Below, one piece after another: positions 43,441 to 51,950 of a DNA stretch of 64,000 nucleotides. The notes under the pieces were generated by a model. It saw only the letters and a program-made list of their open reading frames with translations. It did no database searches and was not told the DNA's origin. Origin of the DNA: Kitasatospora atroaurantiaca (GTDB taxonomy: Bacteria; Actinomycetota; Actinomycetes; Streptomycetales; Streptomycetaceae); NCBI RefSeq assembly GCF_007828955.1, contig NZ_VIVR01000001.1, forward strand, positions 3,534,001-3,598,000, in the 5' to 3' direction. A program made the position numbers and the translations under genes. Each line of letters starts with the position of its first letter. Position 1 is the first letter of the stretch.

Positions 43441-43489
43441 GCTGGAAGGCCCGCACCGTTCGAACGGTGCGGGCCTTCTGCGTTCGCAG

Positions 43490-43830
43490 TCTGCGCGATC
43501 TGTCCCGAGCCGGCCGGCATCCTCGGCGGCCGCCGGGGTCCACGCCGCGCAACGCGGCCCGGCGAGCACGGTGAAGCGCGACCACACAAGGTCCAACGTC
43601 GAAATCCGGGCGCCCTGCCGGATGGCCCACGGATGCGTTGCCCCGGAGCCCGGCGCGCCGTCCGGGTTGAGCGCGATGTCCTCGCGCGACGGCAGGTCGG
43701 AGACCGGGCCGCTGACCCCTGTCGAGTCGTACCGGTAACCCAGCACCACGGGTCGGAACAGTGCGCCTCGCCGGTCGGCACAGCGGGTCGTGTCCGTGAA
43801 TCCGGCCGCGCGGCCGGAGACGTCCGGTTC
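43490..43830 (-). pseudogene. C-terminal fragment of an FAD aromatic hydroxylase
   Basis: Minus strand: VVLGYRYDSTGVSGPVSDLP, GAPGSGATHPWAIRQGARIS and TLDLVWSRFTVLAGPRCAAW match the C-terminal thioredoxin-like region of FAD_binding_3 hydroxylases (compare LGYRYP... and STLDLFEDSLVLL in the 2143-3768 gene). The FAD-binding two thirds are absent. It overlaps the upstream part of the phosphatase gene on the other strand. Confidence 0.6.
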
Positions 43831-43860
43831 GCGATGACAGGGAGTGCTAGAAATGATTAC

Positions 43861-46704
43861 ATGCGCGGGTTTCGCCGGTTTTCGGCACTGGGTCGCCTGC
43901 CCTGGTGCGGATCGAGCCGCCTGTTGGCCGACAGACACCGAGGCCGTCGGCGAGGTCACGCGGCCTCCGACCATGGGCGTGAAGCCGGACAAGACGGCCC
44001 CGCCCCGCGTCGCACCGGCGGCCGGTCCGGGAAGGCGTACCCGACCTCGTTCTTCAGCGTGCGGAGCGTCGCAGTCCAGGCGTTCGTCTGGCAGCTGACG
44101 GTCCTCGTCCTGATCGCAGCTGCCGCGATGGTGGCCCTGGTGCTCAAAACCACGAACGACGCCCAGGCCGATGCCCGCCACCGGTCACTCGCTGTCGCGG
44201 CGGGCTTCGCGCACTCCCCGGGCGTCGTACAGGCGCTCCAATCGCCCGATCCCACAGCGATACTCCAGCCGCTCGCAGAAGCAGCCCGACAAGGCTCCGC
44301 CGTTGACTTCGTCTCCGTGCTCAGCCGGAGCGGGATCCGTTACACCGACCCCGTACCGGGTCTGATCGGCCAGCGTGCCCAGGGCGACATTGCCCGGGCG
44401 GCGGCCGGGCAATCCTTCACCGAGGTCTTCGAGGGCGAGCCGCAGAACGCGGTCCGGGCCCTCGTACCCGTCACCGACGCACAGGGCGCGGTGATCGGAA
44501 TCGTCTCCGCGGGCGTTCAGACCGTGGACGTCGGCGCCGAGGCGAACCGCCGGTTGCCGGTCCTCATCGGTGCTGCAGCGGGCTCGCTGGCCCTCGCTGC
44601 AGGCGGAGCGGCGCTGGTGAGCAGGCGGTTGCGACGCCAGACGCATGGCCTGGGCCCCGTCGAGATGACCCGGATGTACGAGCACCACGACGCGGTCCTG
44701 CACTCGGTCCGTGAAGGGGTGCTGATCCTGGACGCGGACCGGCGGCTGGTGTTGGCCAACGACGAGGCCAGGCAGCTGCTCGGCATGCACCCGACCGCGG
44801 AGGGCCTGCCTCTCGACGAACTGGGGCTCGATCCGGAGATGACCGCGCTGCTGGCATCCGGGCGCACCGTCACAGACGAGGTGCATCCGGCCGGGAACCG
44901 CCTGCTGGCCGTCAATCTCCGGCCCACGGCTGTCCGCGGTGGGCCCGCCGGATGCGTGGCGACGCTGCGGGACACCACCGAGCTTCGTGCGCTGGCCGGC
45001 CGGGCAGAGGAGGCGCAGGATCGCCTGAAGCTGCTGAACGAGGGCAGCGCGCGCATCGGCAGCACCCTCGACCTCACGCGTACCGCACAGGAACTGGCCG
45101 AGGTGGTGGTACCCCGGCTCGCCGACTTCGTGAGCGTCAACCTCCTGGAGAGCCTGCTGGGCGGAGACGAGCCTCCGCCGGGACCGATTACCGGCGCCGT
45201 CCTGCGCCGGATGGCGCACCAGTCCGTCCGGGCGGGCGCGCCGGAGGCCTCGGTCGAGGTGGGCGAGGTCGCGTTCTACCCGGAGGAATCACCGCAGGCC
45301 CACTGCCTGGCGACCGGGCGGTCGGAGCTGCTCCAGTTGGCGGACCCGGCCACCAGCGCGTGGCTGGCTGCGGACCCCGCACGTCTCGCCAAGAGCCGCG
45401 CATACGGGTTCCACTCGTGGATCGAGGTGCCGCTGATCGCACGGGGAACGACGCTCGGCGTGGTGGACTTCGTCCGGTCCCGGCGTCCCGAGCCGTTCGA
45501 GACCGATGATCTGGTCCTGGCCGAGGAGCTGGTCGCCCGGACGGCCGTCTGTCTGGACAACGCCCGGCGCTTCAATCGCGAGCGTACGGCGGCTCTCACG
45601 TTGCAGCACAGCTTGCTGCCACGGCGGCTGCCGGAGCAGTCCGCAGTGGAGGCGGCCTTCCGTTACCTGCCGGCCGATCCCCGGCTGGGGGTGGGCGGCG
45701 ACTGGTTCGACGTGATTCCGCTGTCCGGCGCCCGGGTGGCGCTCGTCGTCGGCGACGTGGTCGGACACGGCATTCACGCCTCCGCAACCATGGGCCGACT
45801 GCGCTCCGCTGTACGGACCCTCGCCGACGTCGACCTGGCTCCGGACGAGCTGCTCACACAGCTCGACGACCTCGTCATCCGACTGGCCGCCGAATCCGAG
45901 ACGGACTCGGAGTTCGCCACACCCGGAGAAGTCGGCGCCACCTGCCTGTACGCCGTCTACGACCCGGTGTCGGGCCACTGCTGCCTCGCCCGCGCCGGAC
46001 ACCCGGCACCCGCCGTCGCCCTGCCTGACGGCACTGCGGCCATTCTGGACCTGCCTGCCGGACCCCCACTCGGCCTGGGCGGGCTCCCCTTCGAAGCGGT
46101 TGAGACGGTACTGCCCGAGGGGAGCCTGCTCGCCCTCTACACCGATGGCCTGGTCGAGTCCCGACAGCGTGGGATGGACGCGGGGCTCGAAGCTCTGCAG
46201 CAGGCGCTGACGGTCCCGGGACTCTCGCTGGACACCCTGTGCGACAGGATTGTCGGGACGCTGCTTCCGGACCACCCCGCCGATGACGCCGCCCTGCTGC
46301 TGGCTCGTGTCCAGCGCCTCGACATCGGGCAGGTCGCCACCTGGGACGTGCCCGCCGATCCCGCGGCGGTGGCCGGGGTCCGTGCGGACGCCGTCCGCCG
46401 GCTGTCGGCATGGGGTTTGGAGGAGGTGGCTTTCGTCACCGAACTGGTCGTCAGCGAGCTCGTCACCAACGCCATCCGGTACGGCGGCGATCCGATCCAG
46501 CTGCGGCTGATCCGCGACCGCACGCTGATCTGCGAGGTGACCGACGGCAGCAGCACCGCACCGCACCTGCGCCGGGCCCGCGTGTTCGACGAGGGCGGCC
46601 GGGGCCTGCTGCTTGTCGCGCAGCTCGCGCAGCGCTGGGGTGCGCGACAGACCACGAGCGGCAAGATCATCTGGTGTGAGCAAACGCTCCCTGCAGGCGT
46701 CTGA
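43861..46704 (+). CDS. Sensor SpoIIE-type protein phosphatase with PAS, GAF and HATPase
   Basis: About 947 residues if started at ATG 43861; ATG 43834 and GTG 44059 are alternatives and none has a good ribosome-binding site. Layout by position: TM1 near 44070-44150, an extracytoplasmic sensor domain (GIRYTDPVPGLIGQ), TM2 near 44560-44620, PAS (about 44680-44980, GVLILDADRRLVLANDEAR), GAF (45090-45560), PP2C/SpoIIE phosphatase (45600-46310; GGDWFDVIPLSGARVALVVG, GDVVGH) and a C-terminal serine-kinase-like HATPase (46330-46690; VVSELVTNAIRYGG). It probably controls an anti-anti-sigma partner-switching cascade in response to an external signal. Confidence 0.85.
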   Translation: MRGFRRFSALGRLPWCGSSRLLADRHRGRRRGHAASDHGREAGQDGPAPRRTGGRSGKAYPTSFFSVRSVAVQAFVWQLTVLVLIAAAAMVALVLKTTNDAQADARHRSLAVAAGFAHSPGVVQALQSPDPTAILQPLAEAARQGSAVDFVSVLSRSGIRYTDPVPGLIGQRAQGDIARAAAGQSFTEVFEGEPQNAVRALVPVTDAQGAVIGIVSAGVQTVDVGAEANRRLPVLIGAAAGSLALAAGGAALVSRRLRRQTHGLGPVEMTRMYEHHDAVLHSVREGVLILDADRRLVLANDEARQLLGMHPTAEGLPLDELGLDPEMTALLASGRTVTDEVHPAGNRLLAVNLRPTAVRGGPAGCVATLRDTTELRALAGRAEEAQDRLKLLNEGSARIGSTLDLTRTAQELAEVVVPRLADFVSVNLLESLLGGDEPPPGPITGAVLRRMAHQSVRAGAPEASVEVGEVAFYPEESPQAHCLATGRSELLQLADPATSAWLAADPARLAKSRAYGFHSWIEVPLIARGTTLGVVDFVRSRRPEPFETDDLVLAEELVARTAVCLDNARRFNRERTAALTLQHSLLPRRLPEQSAVEAAFRYLPADPRLGVGGDWFDVIPLSGARVALVVGDVVGHGIHASATMGRLRSAVRTLADVDLAPDELLTQLDDLVIRLAAESETDSEFATPGEVGATCLYAVYDPVSGHCCLARAGHPAPAVALPDGTAAILDLPAGPPLGLGGLPFEAVETVLPEGSLLALYTDGLVESRQRGMDAGLEALQQALTVPGLSLDTLCDRIVGTLLPDHPADDAALLLARVQRLDIGQVATWDVPADPAAVAGVRADAVRRLSAWGLEEVAFVTELVVSELVTNAIRYGGDPIQLRLIRDRTLICEVTDGSSTAPHLRRARVFDEGGRGLLLVAQLAQRWGARQTTSGKIIWCEQTLPAGV

Positions 46705-46721
46705 GGACTCACGAAGTACAG

Positions 46722-46775
46722 CAACCAGGCCTCCCGACACAGTCGGGGCCTTCGTCGTCCCGTGGTCTCAGTTGC
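46722..46775. repeat. Terminator plus right-arm remnant without core
   Basis: CCTCCCGACACAGTCGGGG forms a hairpin flanked by AGG/CCTT, followed by CGTCGTCCCGTGGTCTCAG, the sequence normally found right of an att core. The tRNA-like core is missing. It sits directly behind the phosphatase gene and suggests another former boundary. Confidence 0.55.
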
Positions 46776-47131
46776 GATTTCGGGGCCTCACCGCTCGCTC
46801 GTCGCTCTAGCCCTCGGGCGCCTCTGCAGGTTCGTTCTACCGCGGACTGCTGACCGTACGGGCGGTGTCGGGGCAGGGCCGAGCCTGCCAGCGCTCATCA
46901 CACTGAGTAGTTGCCGCCGAGTGGCAGCCTTCGCACTTGATGGACGTACGGTGCGGTGGTTGGTGCGGTCGTTGCGCCTGGCTTACTTCAGTCCGAGCAC
47001 CTGATCTTGGCCGGGCTTGAGCGCTTCCCGGGCATCGGTCGTTGGTTGCAGCTGGTTGCCAAGGCCACACTGGCCTGCGTCTGCCCACCTCAGTCGCGCG
47101 CTACTAGGGGCGCCAACTCAGAGATGGACCA
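46776..47131. other. Gene-free stretch before the MASE1 gene
   Basis: No supported gene. A plus-strand frame at 46956-47100 (APGLLQSEHLILAGLERFPG) is suggestive but has no ribosome-binding site and soon turns into unlikely sequence. Confidence 0.35.
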
Positions 47132-48145
47132 TCATGGTCGGGTCTGTCCGCCGTTGTCCTTCTCGTCGGCATGGCCTTCGGTAAGCGTTGGTTCGGCGCT
47201 GATGTTCAGCGCGGCTCTCCTGACCATCTCGGAGAGTCGCCGGCATGCCTGTTCGATCTCTGCCTGGGTCTGGTTTCGCTCGGTGATGGCCGCCGAGAGC
47301 AGAAGCGCGGTCAGCGCGGCGGTGCCGTTGAACGCCTGCAGGGCAATCATGTTGGTGAGCAGGCTGTGACCGGCGAACGGGCCTGATCTGCGGGTGGCGG
47401 CGACGATCGCAAAGGTGGTTACCGCCAACGCGCAGGGTGCGGCTGCGGCGTGCTGGAAGCGGAAGGCCGCCCAGGTCAGCAGCGGAAGGCCAAGGAAGAT
47501 CAGTGGTGTGGGCGTGGTCTCGAGGAAACCGACGCCGATCGTGGCAGCCACCAGCAGCGCTCCCTCCGCCCATCGGGATGGTGGCGCGTCCTTCGCCCAG
47601 TGCGCCGAGCGCAGGGCGAGCAGCACTGGCGCGACCAGCAGGACGCCCATGGCGTCGCCGGTCCACCAGACCCACCATGTGGGCCAGAACCCACCGGCGG
47701 GCAGTGCACCAGCGAGGTGCAGGGTGAAACTGCCCACCGTCGCGCTGATGAGCATGCCGGCGAACGCGCCGAGGAAGACCAGCGCGAGTGCGTCCTGGAA
47801 ATGGTTCATCCGGGTACGGAACCCGGTGCGGCGAAGGAGCGCGTAGGAACAGAGAGGCGCGAGTGTGTTGCCTACCGTGATCGCGATCACGGCAGTGGTC
47901 GATGGCCCGAGTGAGATGTTGATCAGGAAGGCGCCGAGTGCGATCCCGGGCCAGGCCCGCAGGCCGGTGAGGAGCAGGCCGGCCAGGGCGATGCCGGTCG
48001 GGGGCCACAGCGGCGTGACCTGACCGCGCACGAGCTGCTGGAGCAGCCCCAGCTTGCCCGTGGCGTAGTACAGCGCGGCGACGGCACCGATCTGCAGGGC
48101 AGTCATGCCACCGCGCTGGAGCCTGCCGCGGCTCACAACAGTCAT
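47132..48145 (-). CDS. MASE1-domain membrane sensor protein
   Basis: 337 residues with about eight transmembrane helices and MASE1 features (LVRGQVTPLWPPTGIALAGL; GFWPTWWVWWTGDAMGVLLV). A short helical cytoplasmic tail (ITERNQTQAEIEQACRRLSE) ends the protein, where other MASE1 proteins carry kinase, GGDEF or phosphatase domains. It may pass its signal to a separate protein, such as the GAF-SpoIIE phosphatase encoded upstream on the same strand (195 bp apart). Confidence 0.82.
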   Translation of the reverse strand: MTVVSRGRLQRGGMTALQIGAVAALYYATGKLGLLQQLVRGQVTPLWPPTGIALAGLLLTGLRAWPGIALGAFLINISLGPSTTAVIAITVGNTLAPLCSYALLRRTGFRTRMNHFQDALALVFLGAFAGMLISATVGSFTLHLAGALPAGGFWPTWWVWWTGDAMGVLLVAPVLLALRSAHWAKDAPPSRWAEGALLVAATIGVGFLETTPTPLIFLGLPLLTWAAFRFQHAAAAPCALAVTTFAIVAATRRSGPFAGHSLLTNMIALQAFNGTAALTALLLSAAITERNQTQAEIEQACRRLSEMVRRAALNISAEPTLTEGHADEKDNGGQTRP

Positions 48146-48340
48146 CGGGAAGTCTTCCCCTCAGCCTTGCCCCGTCGTCCATCGTCCGCTGCCTCCACCG
48201 GATCCACCACACTGCCGCTCATCTGTGTGACCTTCGCAATGTGCTCTGTCGCACTTGCTTCAGGTGACCGCCCGGGGGCGGTGTCGCGCCCTTTCCTGAC
48301 GGTTCCACCTCCAGCCGTATCGCTGTGCGCTTGTGCGGCT

Positions 48341-49672
48341 TCAGCGCGGCGTGCGCAGGGCGAGGATGGCCATGTCGTCGTGCCCGTCGCTGGGGTGGTG
48401 GTCGGCCAGGGCCTGCACGAAGTCCTGCAGGGGCAGGGCGGCGTGCCTGGTGGCGAGTTCGGCGAGTTCGTTCAGGCTCTCGTCGATGGGGTGGTCGGGG
48501 TGTTCGATAAGGCCGTCGGTGAAGAAGACGACGGTGGTGTTCGAGGGCAAGGGGTGGGTGTGGTCGGGGCGGGGCTGCCCGCAGTCGACGTTCAGTGGTA
48601 GTCCGGGCTCCGTGAACAGGTACTCCGCCCGGCCGCTGGGGGTGATCAGCAGCGGGGGGACGTGGCCTGCGAGGCTCCAGTGCAGCCTCCAGGCAGCCCC
48701 TGCGGGTTCGATGCGCGCCAGGCTGGTGGTGGTGACGGGGTTGTCGGTGATGGCCTGCAGGGTGCGATCGAGCTGGGCGAGGACCGCGCTGGGTGGGGTA
48801 CGCAGGTGGAACAGCAAAGCGCGCAGCATGTTGCGAGTGGAGGCCATGGCGGCGGCGGCATGCAGATCGTGGCCGACTACGTCGCCGATGACCACCGCCA
48901 CCGCGCCGTCGGGCAGCGGGATGGCGTCGTACCAGTCCCCGCCAACAGTGTTGGGCTCGGCGGCGGGCCGGTAGATGGCGGCGGCGGCGAAGGGCCGCAG
49001 GTCGGGCAGTGTCGGCAGCAGGAGCCGCTGGAACTGTTCGGATCCGGCACGAACCTGTTCGAAGAGGCGGACGTTTTCAATCGCGATACCGGCGGCGCTG
49101 GCCAGGGCAACGACGATGTTCTCATCGCGCACGTCGAAAGGCTGTCCGTCGCATCGCTCGGAGAGGTAGAGGTCGCCGTAGATTTCGCCGCGGACGCTGA
49201 CGGCGACGCCCAGCAGGGTGCGCATGCGCGGGTGGCCGGGCGGGAACCCGACCGAGGACGGATGGAGCGAAATATCCTCGACCCGAAGCGGCTCCGGGTG
49301 CCGGATCAGGTGTCCGAGCACGCCCAGGCCGCGAGGAAACCCCACCTCGGCCAAGGCCGCGCGTTCCTGCTCGGACGGGCCGACGGCGATGAACTGCTCC
49401 AGAAACTCACCGGACTCGTCAAGTACTCCCAGTGCCCCATAGCGGGCGCCGACCAGCTCCATGGCGGTGGTCACGATGCGGTGCAACACTGCGGGCAACT
49501 CCAGCTCCCGTGTGATGGCCATCACCGCGTCCAACAAGCCCTGAATCCGGGCCTTGGCAGCCGCCAAGGCCCGGAGCTGCTCGTCGATCCGACCCAGCTC
49601 GGCGTCCAAACGCCCCAGCACGTCAGGCCGCCTCGGCTGGCCCGCTCCTCCCCCCTCCTTGCCGCCCGCCAT
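48341..49672 (-). CDS. GAF-SpoIIE protein phosphatase
   Basis: 443 residues. An N-terminal coiled segment (LGRLDAELGRIDEQLRALAA), a GAF domain (about 45-190; GARYGALGVLDESGEFLEQF) and a PP2C/SpoIIE domain (about 205-435; GGDWYDAIPLPDGAVAVVIG, GDVVGHDLHAAAAMAS, FFTDGLIEHPDHPIDESLNE, HDDMAILALR). No membrane segment. The ATG at 49672 overlaps the stop of the upstream small gene (TGATG). It is likely a phosphatase in partner-switching signalling. Confidence 0.87.
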   Translation of the reverse strand: MAGGKEGGGAGQPRRPDVLGRLDAELGRIDEQLRALAAAKARIQGLLDAVMAITRELELPAVLHRIVTTAMELVGARYGALGVLDESGEFLEQFIAVGPSEQERAALAEVGFPRGLGVLGHLIRHPEPLRVEDISLHPSSVGFPPGHPRMRTLLGVAVSVRGEIYGDLYLSERCDGQPFDVRDENIVVALASAAGIAIENVRLFEQVRAGSEQFQRLLLPTLPDLRPFAAAAIYRPAAEPNTVGGDWYDAIPLPDGAVAVVIGDVVGHDLHAAAAMASTRNMLRALLFHLRTPPSAVLAQLDRTLQAITDNPVTTTSLARIEPAGAAWRLHWSLAGHVPPLLITPSGRAEYLFTEPGLPLNVDCGQPRPDHTHPLPSNTTVVFFTDGLIEHPDHPIDESLNELAELATRHAALPLQDFVQALADHHPSDGHDDMAILALRTPR

Positions 49673-49992
49673 CACGACCGCCTGCTGGACCGGTACTCGT
49701 TCTCGGTGGCCTTCGACCGGCAGGAGTCGGTGCCAGTCTGGATCAAGGTCCCTTTGAACTGGATCAAAGTCCCTTTGAAGGTGAGCGGGTCGGCGGTCGC
49801 CACGCACAGACGAGGGCCGGCGAAGGTCTTGTCCCACTCGCTGAACCTGGCGCGGATGATCGGCAGCTTCGGCTCCCGGCATGCCTCGTCGACTATCGCG
49901 TCTTCCAGCTCAGCTTCTGGCAGCGGCATCCATCGCGGGGGCGGCATCAGATGCGCCGAGAGCGTGTCGTCGGCGCTCTTAGCGAGGTTCAC
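49672..49992 (-). CDS. Small hypothetical protein coupled to the phosphatase
   Basis: 106 residues from GTG (AAGGAC about 10 bases upstream). The N-terminal 75 residues (LPEAELEDAIVDEACREPKL, then FSEWDKTFAGPRLCV) look like a compact domain of unknown family. The C-terminal part contains a duplicated FKGTLIQ caused by a 21-bp tandem repeat at about 49737-49780. The stop overlaps the phosphatase start (TGATG), so expression is coupled. Confidence 0.55.
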   Translation of the reverse strand: MNLAKSADDTLSAHLMPPPRWMPLPEAELEDAIVDEACREPKLPIIRARFSEWDKTFAGPRLCVATADPLTFKGTLIQFKGTLIQTGTDSCRSKATENEYRSSRRS

Positions 49993-50025
49993 GCGCTCGT
50001 GTCCTTGTCTTCGTCGTCGCGGATG

Positions 50026-50211
50026 TCACCGGCACAGGAGCCTGTCGTACTTGGACAGGTCCGACCAACGGGCGCGGATCCGGACGGCAACCGCCGAACC
50101 TGTAGCGAGATCACCTTCGACGCCGGCATCGAGGTCGACGCCGTCCACGATCACCCGGTACGGGCTCGGAGTAGCGGGGAACAGCACCCCGTGATCGACC
50201 TGCGCCATCAT
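50026..50211 (-). CDS. Small hypothetical protein, first gene of the phosphatase operon
   Basis: 61 residues (MMAQVDHGVLFPATPSPYRV, then VDLDAGVEGDLATGSAVAVR). Two adjacent ATG codons follow a G-rich ribosome-binding sequence GGCAGGAGGGGAGG. The beta-rich pattern and a 34-bp gap to the next gene suggest a real small gene of the same operon. No family recognised. Confidence 0.55.
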   Translation of the reverse strand: MMAQVDHGVLFPATPSPYRVIVDGVDLDAGVEGDLATGSAVAVRIRARWSDLSKYDRLLCR

Positions 50212-50322
50212 CCTGCCCTCCCCTCCTGCCACCTGAGCTTCCTTACTCCAAGCTAGAAGCCGTCTGTGGCGCCCGCCCGTCGAGCAACCGGCTCGGCCGG
50301 CCTCCTGAAGTTCCGGTAAGGG

Positions 50323-50358
50323 GGAGGCCCCGAACGCTCCTCGGCGATCGGGGCCTCC
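50323..50358. terminator. Hairpin between phosphatase operon and IS110 element
   Basis: GGAGGCCCCGA (50323-50333) pairs with TCGGGGCCTCC (50348-50358) around 14 nt. It is upstream of the minus-strand operon and before the IS leader, so it may end transcripts entering from the island. Confidence 0.65.
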
Positions 50359-50439
50359 ATGGCACCGTCGGTCCGTGGGGACTCTCGGGCTCAGGCGGCT
50401 CTACCTTCTGAGCTGGGTTGATCGAGCCACTCGTAAGGT

Positions 50440-50627
50440 TGGGTCGCCCAGGGGTGCTGGGTGTGGCTATCAGGCGGCTGCCGTCTCGTGGCATACGACG
50501 CTTCGCCGCCCAGCACCCCACGACGACTCGGCCGCCGATTAGGAAGTGCGAGCAAGTCGCTGAGTAGAGCAATGCCGGCGAGGTCGTCCGTGGTACGAAC
50601 AGAACGAACACGCACGTCAGGAGCACG
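50440..50627 (+). ncRNA. Candidate bridge-RNA leader of the IS110 element
   Basis: Non-coding leader upstream of the transposase. GGGGTGCTGGG (50451-50461) pairs exactly with CCCAGCACCCC (50509-50519), closing a 47-nt internal loop; further small stems follow. In IS110 elements the left non-coding end encodes a bridge RNA with target- and donor-binding loops. Placement here is inference from family knowledge plus the visible stem. Confidence 0.4.
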
Positions 50628-51824
50628 ATGAGCCGGATATGGGCGGGGATCGACAGCGGCAAAGGCCACCACCACGGCCTGGCCCTGGACACCGAGGGCA
50701 AGACCCTGATGTCGCGGCGGGTCGCCAACGACGAGCCCGAGCTGCTGCAGCTGATCGGCGACGTCCTCGCCCTGGCCGGCGGCGACCAGGTGACCTGGGC
50801 GATCGACATGACCGGCGGGGAACCCGCCCTGCTGCTGAGCCTGCTCGTCGCCCACGGCCAGGAGGTCCTGTACATCCCCGGCCGCCTGGTGAACCGCGCG
50901 TCCGACGGCTACCGCGGGGAAGGCAAGACCGACGCCCGCGACGCCTACGTGATCGCCGACCAGGCCAGGATGCGCCGCGATCTGCAGCCCATCCGTCCCG
51001 GCGACGAGGCCGCGATCGAGCTCAAGCTGCTGACCGGCCGCCGTGCCGACCTGGTCGAGGACCGCACCCGCGCCGTCAACCGTCTGCGCGGCACCCTGCT
51101 GAGCATGTTCCCGTCCCTGGAGCGGGCCCTGGATGTGACCAACCTCGGTCCGCTCAAGCTGCTGACCGAGCATCAGACGCCGGCCGCGATCCGCCGCGTC
51201 GGCGTCGCGCGGCTGACCAAGTGGCTGGCCAACCGTAAGGTCCGCAATGCCAGAGCCCTGGCCGAAGCGGCCGTCGAGGCCGCCCAGCGCCAGCACACCT
51301 CCGTCCCCGGGGAGAAGACCATCGCCAGGCTGGTCCACACTCTGGCCGAGGGGGTGATGGCCCTCAACGAGCAGATCACCGAGATGGACAAGCTCATCGA
51401 GGGCCGGTTTCGCGAGCACGAACTCGCCGAGATAGTCGAGAGCGTCCCCGGCATCGGCGCCGTGCTCGGCGCCGAGTTCCTGGCCGGAGTCGGCGGCAGC
51501 CTGGATGGCTTCGCCTCGCCGGACGCTTTGGCGGCCTTCGCCGGTGTCGCCCCGGCGCCACGCGACTCGGGCAAGGTCAGTGGCAACCTGCATCGGCCGA
51601 CCGTCTACCACCGCAGGCTCCAACGGGTCTTCTATACCTCGGCGTTGGTGAGCATCCGCTGTGATCCGAACTCGCGGGTGTTCTACGACCGGAAGCGCGC
51701 CGAGGGGAAGAAGCATGTCCAGGCCGTGATGGCCCTGGCCCGCCGACGGGTCAATGTCCTGTGGGCGCTGATCCGTGACCGACGGTGCTACCACATCACA
51801 CCCCCAGTGACCGAGACGGCTTGA
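50628..51824 (+). CDS. IS110-family transposase
   Basis: 398 residues. N-terminal RuvC-like DEDD domain (AGIDSGKGHHHGLALD with Asp8; later RGEGKTDARDAYVIADQARM) and C-terminal Tnp20 domain (VESVPGIGAVLGAEFLAGVG, APRDSGKVSGNLHRP, then a Ser in YTSALVSIR). Length and both domains are complete, so it should be functional. IS110 enzymes recombine DNA using a bridge RNA. ATG with AGGAG upstream. Confidence 0.92.
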   Translation: MSRIWAGIDSGKGHHHGLALDTEGKTLMSRRVANDEPELLQLIGDVLALAGGDQVTWAIDMTGGEPALLLSLLVAHGQEVLYIPGRLVNRASDGYRGEGKTDARDAYVIADQARMRRDLQPIRPGDEAAIELKLLTGRRADLVEDRTRAVNRLRGTLLSMFPSLERALDVTNLGPLKLLTEHQTPAAIRRVGVARLTKWLANRKVRNARALAEAAVEAAQRQHTSVPGEKTIARLVHTLAEGVMALNEQITEMDKLIEGRFREHELAEIVESVPGIGAVLGAEFLAGVGGSLDGFASPDALAAFAGVAPAPRDSGKVSGNLHRPTVYHRRLQRVFYTSALVSIRCDPNSRVFYDRKRAEGKKHVQAVMALARRRVNVLWALIRDRRCYHITPPVTETA

Positions 51825-51950
51825 CAACGACATTAGGAAGCGTCTTCGGTGGAAGCCTCTGGGTTGCTGTCAGCCCCACCCCAGAGCAGGCCGCCGATCT
51901 CCTTGCCGACGTCGTGGAGCATCGGGTCGGTGACGTGCTGGTACCCCGGA

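Larger units (their letters stand above)
50400..51840 (+). mobile_element. IS110-family insertion sequence (approximate limits)
   Basis: One transposase gene with a long non-coding leader, the layout of the IS110 group. The exact ends are not defined: no terminal inverted repeats are seen, which is normal for this group. The word ATTAGGAAG occurs both at 50538 and at 51832, close to the transposase ends, and may relate to the boundaries. Confidence 0.6.
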
